DNA of 64,000 bases from Cycloclasticus pugetii PS-1 (GTDB lineage Bacteria; Pseudomonadota; Gammaproteobacteria; Methylococcales; Cycloclasticaceae), in the NCBI RefSeq assembly GCF_000384415.1, contig NZ_ARVU01000001.1, positions 930,001 to 994,000 on the forward strand, in the 5' to 3' direction. Under the pieces are notes generated by a model. The model did not search any database. It was not told the DNA's origin and worked only from the letters and a program-made list of their open reading frames with translations. Shown here in pieces: positions 8,452 through 17,213 of this stretch; position 1 is the stretch's first letter, and every line of letters begins with the position of its first letter. A program made the position numbers and the translations under genes.

Positions 8452-10743
8452 ATGATTCGTACACATAATTTAGGTTTTCCACGTATTGGCGCGCAAAGAG
8501 AGTTAAAAAAATCATTAGAGTCGTATTGGCAAGGAGAGATAGATTCGCAAGATTTGTTTAATAATGGCCAACAATTAAGAAAGAACAACTGGCAAACTCA
8601 AGCTGACTCGGGCTTAGACCTTATACCCGTGGGTGATTTTTCGTGGTATGACCATGTGCTAGATATGAGCGCCTTACTAGGCTGTATACCTGAACGATTT
8701 AAGCATGATGGTGGTGCAGTGGATATTGACACGTACTTTCGGATGGCGCGTGGCCGTTCTGTTGATGGTGGTGATGTTAGCGCTTGCGAAATGACTAAAT
8801 GGTTTGATACGAATTATCACTATATCGTGCCCGAATTTCAGCCCGAGCAGTCGTTTAAGCTATCCACTGAAAAGTTGTTTGAGGAGGTAAATGAAGCGCT
8901 TCAATTAGGCCATCGTGTTAAACCCGTTATTTTAGGCCCGCTGAGTTTTCTTTGGCTTGGCAAGGCAGAGGGCGAGAAGTTCGATAAGTTAAACGTGCTC
9001 GATCAACTGCTGGCAGCTTATGGTGAGATATTAAATCGTTTATCTGATCTGGGTGTCGAATGGGTACAAATTGATGAGCCTATTTTAGTCCTCGATTTGC
9101 CTGATCAATGGAAGTTAGCCTTTGAACAGGCCTACCATAAATTACAACGAGGCGATCTAAAGTTATTGGTGGCAAGCTACTTTGGCGAGTTAGCTGACAA
9201 TTTAAAGCTTGTTTGCGATTTGCCCGTGGCAGGGCTGCACATCGATGCGATTAGAAGCCCCGAACAAGTCCAACAACTGATTGACTGGTTGCCCAGTTAT
9301 AAGGTGTTGTCAGTCGGTATTATTGATGGCCGAAATGTTTGGAAAAACAATTTGGGCGCGACAGTCAGCGTGACACAAGCTATTCAACAACATTGGGCTG
9401 GCGAGTTATGGCTGGCACCTTCTTGCTCTTTACTGCATGTGCCTGTTAATTTGGCGTTTGAAACGTCATTATCGGATGATATTAAATCTTGGTTATCTTT
9501 TGCCACAGAAAAACTTACCGAGTTACAGTTGGTAAAAGCCGCGGTGTTAGATAATAACTGTTTATCAAGCGATGAGTTTTCACGTAATAGGGAAGCCATT
9601 AGCAATAGAGAAAATTCTTCGCTGGTGCATAATAAAGACGTTCAGCGATGTTTAGAGAATGTGAAAAGCTTAAGCTTAAAGCGAGGCTTAGATTTTAACG
9701 AGCGGATTAAACTTCAACAGCAGCATTTGCGCCTACCTAATTTCCCAACGACGACCATTGGCTCGTTTCCACAAACCACCGATATTAGATCAAACAGGCG
9801 ACGTTACAAACAGGGTGAACTTTCTCAGGCAGACTACCAATCAGTCATGCAACAAGAGATTGCTGATGTCATTGCCAAGCAAGAAGCGCTAGGCTTGGAT
9901 GTGTTGGTGCATGGTGAGCCAGAAAGAAACGACATGGTGGAGTATTTTGGTGAACAACTACAGGGCTTTGCCTTTACACAAAACGGCTGGGTGCAGTCAT
10001 ATGGCTCGCGTTGTGTGAAACCGCCGATTATTTATGGGGATGTGTCTAGACCTAAACAAATGACAGTGAATTGGGCTAACTATGCACAATCGTTAACCGA
10101 TAAACCGGTTAAAGGCATGTTGACTGGGCCGGTGACCATTTTGAATTGGTCGTTTGTTAGAGATGATCAAGACCGTGCGACTACATGCCAACAAATAGCC
10201 TTAGCAATACGAGATGAGGTGCTGGATTTAGAAAAAGCAGGTATTCGCATTATTCAAATAGATGAAGCGGCGTTACGAGAAGGCTTACCATTGCGAAAAA
10301 AACAATGGTCAGAATACTTAAACTGGGCTATTGAGGCTTTTTGTATTACCACCTCAGGGGTGAAAAATGAGACACAGATTCATACCCACATGTGTTATTC
10401 AAACTTTAATGACATCATGAGCTCTGTCAGTGACATGGATGCTGATGTGATTACCTTTGAAACCTCACGATCAGATATGAAATTACTAGATGCTTTTGAA
10501 CAGTTTCAATACCCAAATGAAATTGGCCCTGGGGTGTATGATATCCACTCGCCAAATGTTCCAAAAATTGAGCAGATAGAATATTTAATGCAGCAGGCAG
10601 CAAGGCGGATTCCGTTGGAGAGACTGTGGGTGAACCCAGATTGTGGCTTAAAAACACGTGCTTGGCCGGAAGTGCAACAAGCGTTGCGCAATATGGTCAC
10701 AGCCGCTAAGCAATTAAGGCAGTCGGTTACAGTGGTTGAGTAA
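8452..10743 (+). CDS. metE: Cobalamin-independent methionine synthase
   Basis: Transfers the methyl group of 5-methyltetrahydropteroyl-triglutamate to homocysteine without B12. The 763-residue product starts IRTHNLGFPRIG, typical of MetE. The catalytic zinc ligands are visible as H646-M-C648 and C731 (NPDCGL), each offset by five from E. coli H641, C643 and C726. The frame is open 129 bases further upstream through the metR promoter region, but the ATG at 8452 has a TGAGGT ribosome-binding site and matches the family start. No riboswitch fits in the short leader; control is probably through MetR. Confidence 0.96.
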   Translation: MIRTHNLGFPRIGAQRELKKSLESYWQGEIDSQDLFNNGQQLRKNNWQTQADSGLDLIPVGDFSWYDHVLDMSALLGCIPERFKHDGGAVDIDTYFRMARGRSVDGGDVSACEMTKWFDTNYHYIVPEFQPEQSFKLSTEKLFEEVNEALQLGHRVKPVILGPLSFLWLGKAEGEKFDKLNVLDQLLAAYGEILNRLSDLGVEWVQIDEPILVLDLPDQWKLAFEQAYHKLQRGDLKLLVASYFGELADNLKLVCDLPVAGLHIDAIRSPEQVQQLIDWLPSYKVLSVGIIDGRNVWKNNLGATVSVTQAIQQHWAGELWLAPSCSLLHVPVNLAFETSLSDDIKSWLSFATEKLTELQLVKAAVLDNNCLSSDEFSRNREAISNRENSSLVHNKDVQRCLENVKSLSLKRGLDFNERIKLQQQHLRLPNFPTTTIGSFPQTTDIRSNRRRYKQGELSQADYQSVMQQEIADVIAKQEALGLDVLVHGEPERNDMVEYFGEQLQGFAFTQNGWVQSYGSRCVKPPIIYGDVSRPKQMTVNWANYAQSLTDKPVKGMLTGPVTILNWSFVRDDQDRATTCQQIALAIRDEVLDLEKAGIRIIQIDEAALREGLPLRKKQWSEYLNWAIEAFCITTSGVKNETQIHTHMCYSNFNDIMSSVSDMDADVITFETSRSDMKLLDAFEQFQYPNEIGPGVYDIHSPNVPKIEQIEYLMQQAARRIPLERLWVNPDCGLKTRAWPEVQQALRNMVTAAKQLRQSVTVVE

Positions 10744-10854
10744 GAGAGCAGTGTTTTCATAGGATTTGTGTGTTACATCACCTAATCGGGTTGTGCTGGA
10801 ACAAATAGTCATGGTTTGAAAAACATAGGACGTTTAAAATATGAGAAGGTCGGT

Positions 10855-10895
10855 GCTAGTCTTAATGGTTTAAGGCTGGCATTGATTTTTGTTTT
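10855..10895 (+). terminator. Hairpin terminator after metE
   Basis: An 11-bp stem with two G-U pairs (10855-10865 with 10870-10880, loop TGGT) is followed by a T-rich stretch (ATTGATTTTTGTTTT). It separates metE from the metal exporter gene 50 bases further on. It could also serve as an attenuator of that gene. Confidence 0.55.
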
Positions 10896-10933
10896 AATAC
10901 GCCATTGATTAAGTCAAAAATATGAGGGACTGT

Positions 10934-11845
10934 ATGCACGAACGCACGTTAGATCATTTAAAACACAGTCATGATTTCTCGTTGAAAAATGAACGTGGAG
11001 AACGGCGCACACAATATGTGTTGATATTGACCGCTATTACCATGGTCGCAGAAATAGTGGCTGGTACTGTGTTTGGCTCAATGGCGTTGTTAGCTGATGG
11101 CTGGCATATGGCCACTCACGTAGCAGCCTTTTTAATTACTATATATGCCTATCGTTATGCACGTAGGCATGCAAAAAATAAGGCTTACACGTTTGGTACT
11201 GGTAAAGTCGGTGTGCTAGGTGGTTTTGCCAGTGCCGTTGCCTTGGCTGTTGTAGCATTTGTGATGGTGATTGACTCTATCCAACGCTTGATTGATCCTC
11301 AAGTGATACAATTTAATGCGGCGATTGGTGTGGCAGTTATTGGCCTTCTGGTAAATTTTATTAGTGCTTTTTTACTTAAAGAAGACCATCATCATGGCCA
11401 CGCTCATGACCACAATTTAGAAGCGGCTTATATGCATGTTCTCGCCGATGCATTAACATCATTACTCGCTATTGTAGCATTGCTATCTGGCAAGTATTTT
11501 GGTCTTAATTGGCTTGATCCAATGATGGGTATAGTAGGAGCAGTAATTATTACTCGCTGGTCTTATGGCTTATTAAAGCAGACGAGCCCTATTTTACTGG
11601 ATGGCAGTGTTGATGAGAAATATAGGCTTGCCATTAAAGACAGCATTGAAAAAGACGCCGATAACCGTGTTTCAGATATTCATATCTGGAAAGTCAGTGC
11701 AAATCATTATGCCGCAATTATTTCTTTGGTCACACATGACCCGAAGCCGACAGAACACTATAAAGATCTATTAGCGGGCTTTCAGCAACTTTCTCATATT
11801 ACCGTTGAGGTATATGAATGCGCTGATGAGGTTTGCGAAATTTAA
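10934..11845 (+). CDS. dmeF: Cation diffusion facilitator, DmeF-type Co/Ni/Zn exporter
   Basis: Inner-membrane proton-coupled exporter of divalent metals, about 303 residues with six predicted helices. The second helix carries ADGWHMATH, the His/Asp motif arrangement of DmeF (cobalt/nickel) proteins rather than of plain zinc CDFs. A His-rich loop (HHHGHAHDH) lies between helices 4 and 5, and a cytoplasmic domain ends in VYECADEVCEI. An ATG four codons upstream is in frame, but GAGGG sits correctly only for 10934. The stop overlaps the convergent GST gene by four bases. Metal specificity is inferred from the motif. Confidence 0.85.
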   Translation: MHERTLDHLKHSHDFSLKNERGERRTQYVLILTAITMVAEIVAGTVFGSMALLADGWHMATHVAAFLITIYAYRYARRHAKNKAYTFGTGKVGVLGGFASAVALAVVAFVMVIDSIQRLIDPQVIQFNAAIGVAVIGLLVNFISAFLLKEDHHHGHAHDHNLEAAYMHVLADALTSLLAIVALLSGKYFGLNWLDPMMGIVGAVIITRWSYGLLKQTSPILLDGSVDEKYRLAIKDSIEKDADNRVSDIHIWKVSANHYAAIISLVTHDPKPTEHYKDLLAGFQQLSHITVEVYECADEVCEI

Positions 11846-12498
11846 ACCTTACCGAATACAACGGTTGCTTGATTTTCTGTCCAAGGTTCGTGCTTGACCA
11901 TTGCTTTTGTAAAAACAGCTTGTTGGTATTGGGCTGTTAACCATCGCTGTAGAGCGGGGTAAGGCGCTTGTAGATACCATTGCCGTTCAACACGAGAGAA
12001 TTGCCTGATAAAGGGTAAAATCGCATAGTCGACTAAGCTGGGGTTATCGCCCATGATGAACTCATGTCGGTTAAGTCGCTGCTCAAGTTGTTTAACGTAT
12101 TCTTCACAGTGCCCGCGGTAAGTGTTTTTCTCTTTGTCGTGATATCGAGAGGCCGCTTTATATTTTTTAAGTGAGTCTACGAAGGTGATATCGTTATGTT
12201 CAATGAACTTAAGCATATCCTCTAGCATGCTGGCTTGGTGCTTATAAAGTAAGTTACTAGGGTCATTTTTATTTAAGGCCCAAAGCATAATATCGATACT
12301 TTGATCGATGACTAAGCCATCATTTAAGACCAGTACGGGAACGGTTGCTTTTGCTGAAACAGATAGCATCTCTTCGGGCTTTTTTTTCATGTTCACTTCA
12401 CGCAAAGTAACGACTTGTTGAGCCATTAATAAACCCATTCGTGCTCGCATCGCATAAGGGCACTGACGTAATGAATAAAGCGTTGGTAAAGAGGGCAT
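11842..12498 (-). CDS. Glutathione S-transferase family protein
   Basis: The 218-residue protein has an N-terminal thioredoxin-like domain (residues about 5-80) with a glutaredoxin-like CPYAMRAR site and a cis-Pro segment TVPVLV. A helical C-terminal domain contains the N-capping region SLVDYAILPFIRQF. The CPYxxR site suggests a thiol-transferase/reductase-type GST (Grx2-like) rather than a classical conjugating enzyme. It stands alone on the minus strand. Substrate unknown. Confidence 0.85.
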   Translation of the reverse strand: MPSLPTLYSLRQCPYAMRARMGLLMAQQVVTLREVNMKKKPEEMLSVSAKATVPVLVLNDGLVIDQSIDIMLWALNKNDPSNLLYKHQASMLEDMLKFIEHNDITFVDSLKKYKAASRYHDKEKNTYRGHCEEYVKQLEQRLNRHEFIMGDNPSLVDYAILPFIRQFSRVERQWYLQAPYPALQRWLTAQYQQAVFTKAMVKHEPWTENQATVVFGKV

Positions 12499-12726
12499 AA
12501 AAGAGGTCGTTGTTTTGAATGTAATGGAAATGTCTTGAGTATAAGGGTGATTGTAGCGTCAAGTTGTGAGTGTCACATAGTTTTGATCTAATGAGGTTTA
12601 ATAAATACCTCAGCATCAGAAAAGACTGCGTTAAACACTGTAAAATGCGGATTCAAGTTTTTTTACATATGCACTTCGGAGATAACCATCAACGCTTTTC
12701 TATCTATCCCTCTAGGTATTCGCTAC

Positions 12727-13575
12727 ATGATACTCAGTGCTTTTGCATTCAGCATCATGGCATTGTTTGTAAAATTAGTCGGTGATCACGGGATTCCTGT
12801 TTTAGAAATAGTTGCTGCGCGCTCGCTCATTTCATTGGTCATCAGTTACCTAGGGCTAAGGCGAGAAGGAATCGCAGTATTGGGTACACGTAAAGGCTTG
12901 TTGGCGGCACGCGGCTTAATTGGTTTTGCTGCCCTTATTTGTGTGTTTTATGCAATTACCCATTTGCCCTTAGCCGAAGCAATGGTTTTACAGTATCTGC
13001 ACCCTATGTTTACTGCGTTATTAGCACTGTTTTTTTTAAAAGAGGTGTTAAGAGTTGGCACGCTGGTATGTATTTTTTTAAGTTTTTTCGGCGTATTAAT
13101 TATAGTGCAACCGGACGTTCTGTTCTCTTCAACTACGGTTGATTTTGATTTTTTCACAGTGATGATTGCTATTGCGGGTGCGTTTGGTAGTGCCGTTGCC
13201 TATACCTTAGTTCGAGCCTTGGGGAAAACAGAGCACCCCTTAGTGATCGTGATGTATTTTCCGTTAATTTCCTTACCGGCTAGTCTGATTTTGCTATGGG
13301 GCGACTTTGTCATACCAGTAGGGATTGAATGGTTTTACCTACTAGCCATTGGGGTTGCAACCCAAGTAGGTCAGGTAGGTCTAACAAAAAGTATGCGCAC
13401 TGAATCTGCCGGCCGTGCTACAAGCTTTGGTTACTTACAAGTTGTTTTTGCGATGTTATTAGGTATGCTTTTTTATCAAGAATATCCAAGTCTAAATACC
13501 TTATTGGGGGCCGGTTTGATTATCATAGGCGCATACCTCAATCTCACTTGGAAAGAAAAAGTTAAGGAAATATAA
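12727..13575 (+). CDS. EamA-family drug/metabolite transporter
   Basis: Inner-membrane protein of the DMT superfamily, 282 residues from the first ATG, with two EamA repeats (about residues 1-130 and 140-275); substrate unknown. The start is uncertain: the reading frame continues upstream without a stop and encodes INAFLSIPLGIRY, which would complete the first membrane helix, and a CGGAG ribosome-binding-like sequence lies at 12677-12681. No in-frame ATG, GTG or TTG follows it, only ATC or ATA codons. The ATG at 12727 falls inside helix 1. The next gene, a parvulin, starts directly after the stop codon, so the two are probably one operon. Confidence 0.85.
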   Translation: MILSAFAFSIMALFVKLVGDHGIPVLEIVAARSLISLVISYLGLRREGIAVLGTRKGLLAARGLIGFAALICVFYAITHLPLAEAMVLQYLHPMFTALLALFFLKEVLRVGTLVCIFLSFFGVLIIVQPDVLFSSTTVDFDFFTVMIAIAGAFGSAVAYTLVRALGKTEHPLVIVMYFPLISLPASLILLWGDFVIPVGIEWFYLLAIGVATQVGQVGLTKSMRTESAGRATSFGYLQVVFAMLLGMLFYQEYPSLNTLLGAGLIIIGAYLNLTWKEKVKEI

Positions 13576-13854
13576 ATGGCAAAAGCATGTGCACGACATA
13601 TATTGGTTAAAACTAAGGAAGAGGCCGAGAGACTGAAAAAACAGTTGGCTGGTGGCGCTGATTTTGCAAATTTAGCTAAAAAGCACTCACAGTGCCCTTC
13701 AGCAAAAAAAGGCGGGGATCTTGGTGAGTTTAGCCCAGGTAAGATGCTAAAAGCATTTGATAATGTTGTTTTTAAAAAAGCATTGTTAACTGTTCATGGC
13801 CCCGTTAAAACGAAGTTTGGCTATCATCTTATTGAAACCATTTACCGGACTTAA
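13576..13854 (+). CDS. ppiC: Small parvulin-type peptidyl-prolyl isomerase (PpiC)
   Basis: Single-domain rotamase of 92 residues that catalyses cis/trans isomerisation of peptidyl-proline bonds in the cytoplasm; no signal peptide is visible. Family motifs are ARHILVK (start), GADFANLAKKHSQCPS, KGGDLGEF and the terminal FGYHLIE. Length equals E. coli PpiC (93 residues). The ATG immediately follows the stop of the transporter gene, suggesting translational coupling. Confidence 0.93.
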   Translation: MAKACARHILVKTKEEAERLKKQLAGGADFANLAKKHSQCPSAKKGGDLGEFSPGKMLKAFDNVVFKKALLTVHGPVKTKFGYHLIETIYRT

Positions 13855-13875
13855 TGATCAGAAAACTGTCAGATT

Positions 13876-14118
13876 ATGAAAATATTATTTAGTAAACCTC
13901 AGCAGTTGAGCGAGGAAAAAAATGTTGAGCTGGTGGCGCAATTGAGCGGTGTCTTGTCATATAAAAACCTTGATGATATGCATACTCACTTCTTATTAGA
14001 GTTGGACAATGAAACTGTAGAGTTTGATTCTATTAAGCAGTTGTTTAGTTTATTTGAGCAATGGAATATTGATCAAAGCCCGCTTGAATCTTTATTGCAG
14101 ATGGTTAATATGAAATAA
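13876..14118 (+). CDS. Hypothetical 80-residue protein
   Basis: I do not recognise this protein. It is acidic and soluble, with leucine-rich amphipathic stretches (LLELDNETVEFDSIKQLFSLF) and no cysteine, signal peptide or membrane segment. It begins 21 bases after ppiC on the same strand and ends 46 bases before an acyltransferase gene, so it is probably part of that transcription unit. No overlapping frame competes with it. Confidence 0.6.
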   Translation: MKILFSKPQQLSEEKNVELVAQLSGVLSYKNLDDMHTHFLLELDNETVEFDSIKQLFSLFEQWNIDQSPLESLLQMVNMK

Positions 14119-14164
14119 AAAAATCGCACTGGCTGATAGTTTTAATAAAAAAAGAGGGTCACTC

Positions 14165-15082
14165 ATGGCAACTCAAAAATTTAAATTAAGTTACCTGCAT
14201 CCTAAATATTGGCTAGCGTGGTTAGCGGTTGGAGTGAGCCGATGTATGGCTATTCTTCCGAGGTCTTGGCAGTTTAGCTTGTCAAAATGGATTGCGAATA
14301 GGCTGGCGAGTAAAGAAAATCGTCGCATTAGCACTATTCGACGAAATATTGACCGCTGTTTTGCTAATGAAACAGATGCTTATCGAGAGGAACTTGTTCG
14401 CGCTAATATCAAGTCATCAGCCTTAATGTTATTTGATTTGTTTAATATAATTTGGCGGCCACCCGCTGATATGACCGCTAACATTAAGGTTGTTGGTGAA
14501 GAATATCTAGAACAGGCGTTGCGTGCAGATAAACCTCTTTTGTTAGTCATTGGGCATTTTACGCCACTTTTTCACGCCATTAGTAAACTGAGTACCTTGG
14601 CCCCCTTTGACGTGATTTATAGGCGTATGAATAATCCAGTAATGGAAGCAAATTTGTATCAACGGGGTGCTGGGAAATACCCGATAACCTTATTCCATCG
14701 TAAAGATATTCGTAAAATGCTAGAAAAATTGGCTGATAACGGGACGGTTTTTATTGCACCAGACCAAGATTTTGGTGTCAGTCGTGGCGCATTCGTTTCT
14801 TTTTTTGGTATTCCAACAGCGACGATTACCACTATTCCACAATATGCCCAACAGACGAATGCGCAAGTGATGTTACTTAGCGCATATCGAGATGGTGAAA
14901 AAGGTTCTGTAATTGAGTTTGAGCCTGTTTTAGAGAATTACCCAACGGGTGATGATGTGGCGGATACGCAGCGCTGGACGGATTGGTTAGAAGAAAAAAT
15001 ACGTTTACATCCGGCAGACTATTTATGGATGCATAAGCGCTTTAAAACTCGGCCTAAGGGCGAACCTGGTTTTTATAAATGA
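14165..15082 (+). CDS. LpxL/HtrB-like lysophospholipid acyltransferase with altered active site
   Basis: Member of the lipid A biosynthesis (late) acyltransferase family, 305 residues, with a basic, membrane-binding N-terminus. In LpxL the catalytic dyad is H-x4-D/E. Here the block is GHFTPLFHAI: H131 is present, but the residue five positions later is Phe136, not an acid. Other family blocks remain (PDQDFG, FFGIPTATITT, YLWMHKRFKTRP near the C-terminus). The protein may use another residue, act on another substrate, or be non-catalytic. A sequencing change in the codon is also possible. The gene starts after a GAGGG ribosome-binding site. Confidence 0.85.
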   Translation: MATQKFKLSYLHPKYWLAWLAVGVSRCMAILPRSWQFSLSKWIANRLASKENRRISTIRRNIDRCFANETDAYREELVRANIKSSALMLFDLFNIIWRPPADMTANIKVVGEEYLEQALRADKPLLLVIGHFTPLFHAISKLSTLAPFDVIYRRMNNPVMEANLYQRGAGKYPITLFHRKDIRKMLEKLADNGTVFIAPDQDFGVSRGAFVSFFGIPTATITTIPQYAQQTNAQVMLLSAYRDGEKGSVIEFEPVLENYPTGDDVADTQRWTDWLEEKIRLHPADYLWMHKRFKTRPKGEPGFYK

Positions 15083-15118
15083 ATACTAGGATTATCATCA
15101 TTAAAATAACGAGCAGCT

Positions 15119-16645
15119 ATGCAACAAGCTAAACGCCGATTATCGCAACGATTGTTACGTAGAGTTGAGGCGTGGGGTAATACCTTACCTCACCCAACGA
15201 TGTTGTTTATTTACTTATGTTTTTTAGTGATAGGGGTGTCATGGATAGGCCATTATCTTGGTTTGTCGGCTATACACCCTGTTAACGGTGAACAAATTAG
15301 CGTAGTAAACCTGTTTAATGCGGCTGGTTTGCATCAAATACTGGGCAAAATGGTTTCAAATTTTATGACTTTTGCCCCCGTTGGTCCTGTATTAGTCGCA
15401 ATGCTTGGATTAGGTATCGCCGAACGATCGGGTTTAATTCAAACCGCTTTGCGTTTAATGGTGATGAAGGCGCCGACAAAGTTTTTAACGTTTATTGTTG
15501 TGTTGGCGGGGGTGCTATCTAGTATTGCAGTGGACTCTGGTTATGTAGTGATGATACCAATGGCGGGCGTTATATTTTTAGCCGCAGGACGGCACCCATT
15601 AGCGGGCATTGCGGCCTGCTTTGCTGGTGTTTCTGGGGGATTTAGTGCGAACTTATTAGTTGGCCCATTCGATGCTATTCTCGGTGGTATAAGCACAGAA
15701 GCTGCGCGCTTGATCGACTCGAATTATGACGTAACCGCTACTGCAAACTACTATTTTATCGTTGTTTCTACGCTGCTGATCTCTGTAGTGGCGACGTGGG
15801 TAACCGAGCGTTTTATTAGCCCGATGTTAGGCGAATACCGTGGTGCAGAACAAGGTGATTTAAAAACGGTGTTAACAAGCGAAGAACAAAAAGGTTTAAA
15901 AGGGGCCTTTGTAGTTGGGCTGGTTATTGTCGTGGGTATTTTATGGGGGCTAATCCCTGATCAAGGGTTGTTAAGAGACCCTGTAACAGGCGGTATTATT
16001 AAGTCACCATTTATGTCTGGTCTGATTGCCTTAATTGCTTTAAGTGCCGCTCTTATGGGGATAACATATGGCAAATTGTCTGGCTGTTTTAAAACCCATG
16101 TCGATGTGATTAAGAGCATGGAAAAAAGCATGGAAATAATGGCTACTTACATCGTTTTGATGTTTTTTGCAGCCCAATTTGTTAATTATTTTAATTGGAC
16201 TAATCTGGGGTTAATTCTTGCCATTAATGGTGCTGATACATTAAAAAATAGTGGGTTGGGTGCTGTTCCATTAATGTTAGGTTTTATCTTTTTTTGCACA
16301 TTTGCAAATTTATTTATTGGTAGCGCATCAGCTAAATGGGCCATCATGGCCCCTGTTTTTATTCCGATGTTTATGTTGATGGGAGTGGCACCAGAGGTTG
16401 TACAGGCGGCTTACCGTGTTGGGGATAGCTCTACTAATATCATTACACCATTGATGCCTTATTTTGCTTTAGTGTTTGCTTTTATGAAACGCTATGATGA
16501 TAAGGTTGGTGTGGGGACAATCATGACGCTGATGCTACCTTACTCAGTAGCCTTTTTATTAAGTTGGGGGTTATTGTTAAGTCTATGGTTAATGTTGGGT
16601 ATTCCATTAGGCCCAGGAGCCTCATTGTTTTTAGCCATACCCTAG
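15119..16645 (+). CDS. AbgT-family transporter
   Basis: Polytopic inner-membrane protein (508 residues, many hydrophobic helices) of the AbgT family. Known members import p-aminobenzoyl-glutamate or export sulfonamide-type antimetabolites using an ion gradient. Recognisable features are the N-terminal VEAWGNTLPHPTMLF, AVDSGYVVMIP, GVSGGFSANLLVGPFDA and VGDSSTNIITPLMPYF near the C-terminus. The length matches E. coli AbgT (508). No peptidase abgAB genes are nearby, so an efflux role is as likely as folate salvage. Confidence 0.92.
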   Translation: MQQAKRRLSQRLLRRVEAWGNTLPHPTMLFIYLCFLVIGVSWIGHYLGLSAIHPVNGEQISVVNLFNAAGLHQILGKMVSNFMTFAPVGPVLVAMLGLGIAERSGLIQTALRLMVMKAPTKFLTFIVVLAGVLSSIAVDSGYVVMIPMAGVIFLAAGRHPLAGIAACFAGVSGGFSANLLVGPFDAILGGISTEAARLIDSNYDVTATANYYFIVVSTLLISVVATWVTERFISPMLGEYRGAEQGDLKTVLTSEEQKGLKGAFVVGLVIVVGILWGLIPDQGLLRDPVTGGIIKSPFMSGLIALIALSAALMGITYGKLSGCFKTHVDVIKSMEKSMEIMATYIVLMFFAAQFVNYFNWTNLGLILAINGADTLKNSGLGAVPLMLGFIFFCTFANLFIGSASAKWAIMAPVFIPMFMLMGVAPEVVQAAYRVGDSSTNIITPLMPYFALVFAFMKRYDDKVGVGTIMTLMLPYSVAFLLSWGLLLSLWLMLGIPLGPGASLFLAIP

Positions 16646-16708
16646 TGAACAGGGATCGTGGTGCACATTACTATCAGTATCAATAAATATAATAAAGGGG
16701 AATAAGAA

Positions 16709-17167
16709 GTGAATATAGTTGGTCAAAATTTTATCTACGCTGCAGTGATGTTTTTGGCGGGGGTAGGCATTCCTATCATGGGTGCGCTAAGTGGCGGTTT
16801 AGGCGCAAGGTTACAAAGCCCAGCGTTAGCAGCGGTTATATTATTTGTAGTTGGTTTTGTGATTGCAGGTGTTTATTTGTTTGTTGTAGAAGGCTTACCT
16901 AGTGGGTTACCTGATGCATCAATACCAATACAGTATTATTTGGGCGGTGTATTTATTATTTTTTACACATTAGGGATTACCTATATAGGCCCTAAATTTG
17001 GCATTGGTAATGCTGTGTGTTTTGTGTTGTTAGGTCAGCTTATTTCAATGACTGTGATTGATCATTTTGGTTTATTAAGCTCACTTCAGTATTCAATTAC
17101 TATGCAGCGTTTGGTAGGCTTGTTATTTATGGCGACTGGCGTTTTTTTGGTAGTAAAGCGTTTTTAA
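16709..17167 (+). CDS. YdcZ-like (DUF606) DMT-superfamily membrane protein
   Basis: Small hydrophobic protein of 152 residues with about five membrane helices, resembling the DUF606/YdcZ half-size drug/metabolite transporters (PIMGALSGGLGARLQSPALAA motif near the N-terminus). It uses a GTG start preceded by AAAGGGG. Members often work as pairs; no partner is seen here. Function unknown. Confidence 0.75.
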   Translation: MNIVGQNFIYAAVMFLAGVGIPIMGALSGGLGARLQSPALAAVILFVVGFVIAGVYLFVVEGLPSGLPDASIPIQYYLGGVFIIFYTLGITYIGPKFGIGNAVCFVLLGQLISMTVIDHFGLLSSLQYSITMQRLVGLLFMATGVFLVVKRF

Positions 17168-17213
17168 TTAAAAGGCTTTAATGAGCTGAATTAAACGTCT
17201 CAGGAGAGGTTAA

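Noticed and set aside
8355-8452. Possible cobalamin riboswitch before metE
   Set aside because: The leader is under 100 bases and lacks the B12 core; MetR sites explain control.
12570-12785. 71-codon frame overlapping the EamA start
   Set aside because: Different frame from the transporter, no protein-like character; a shadow of the coding sequence.
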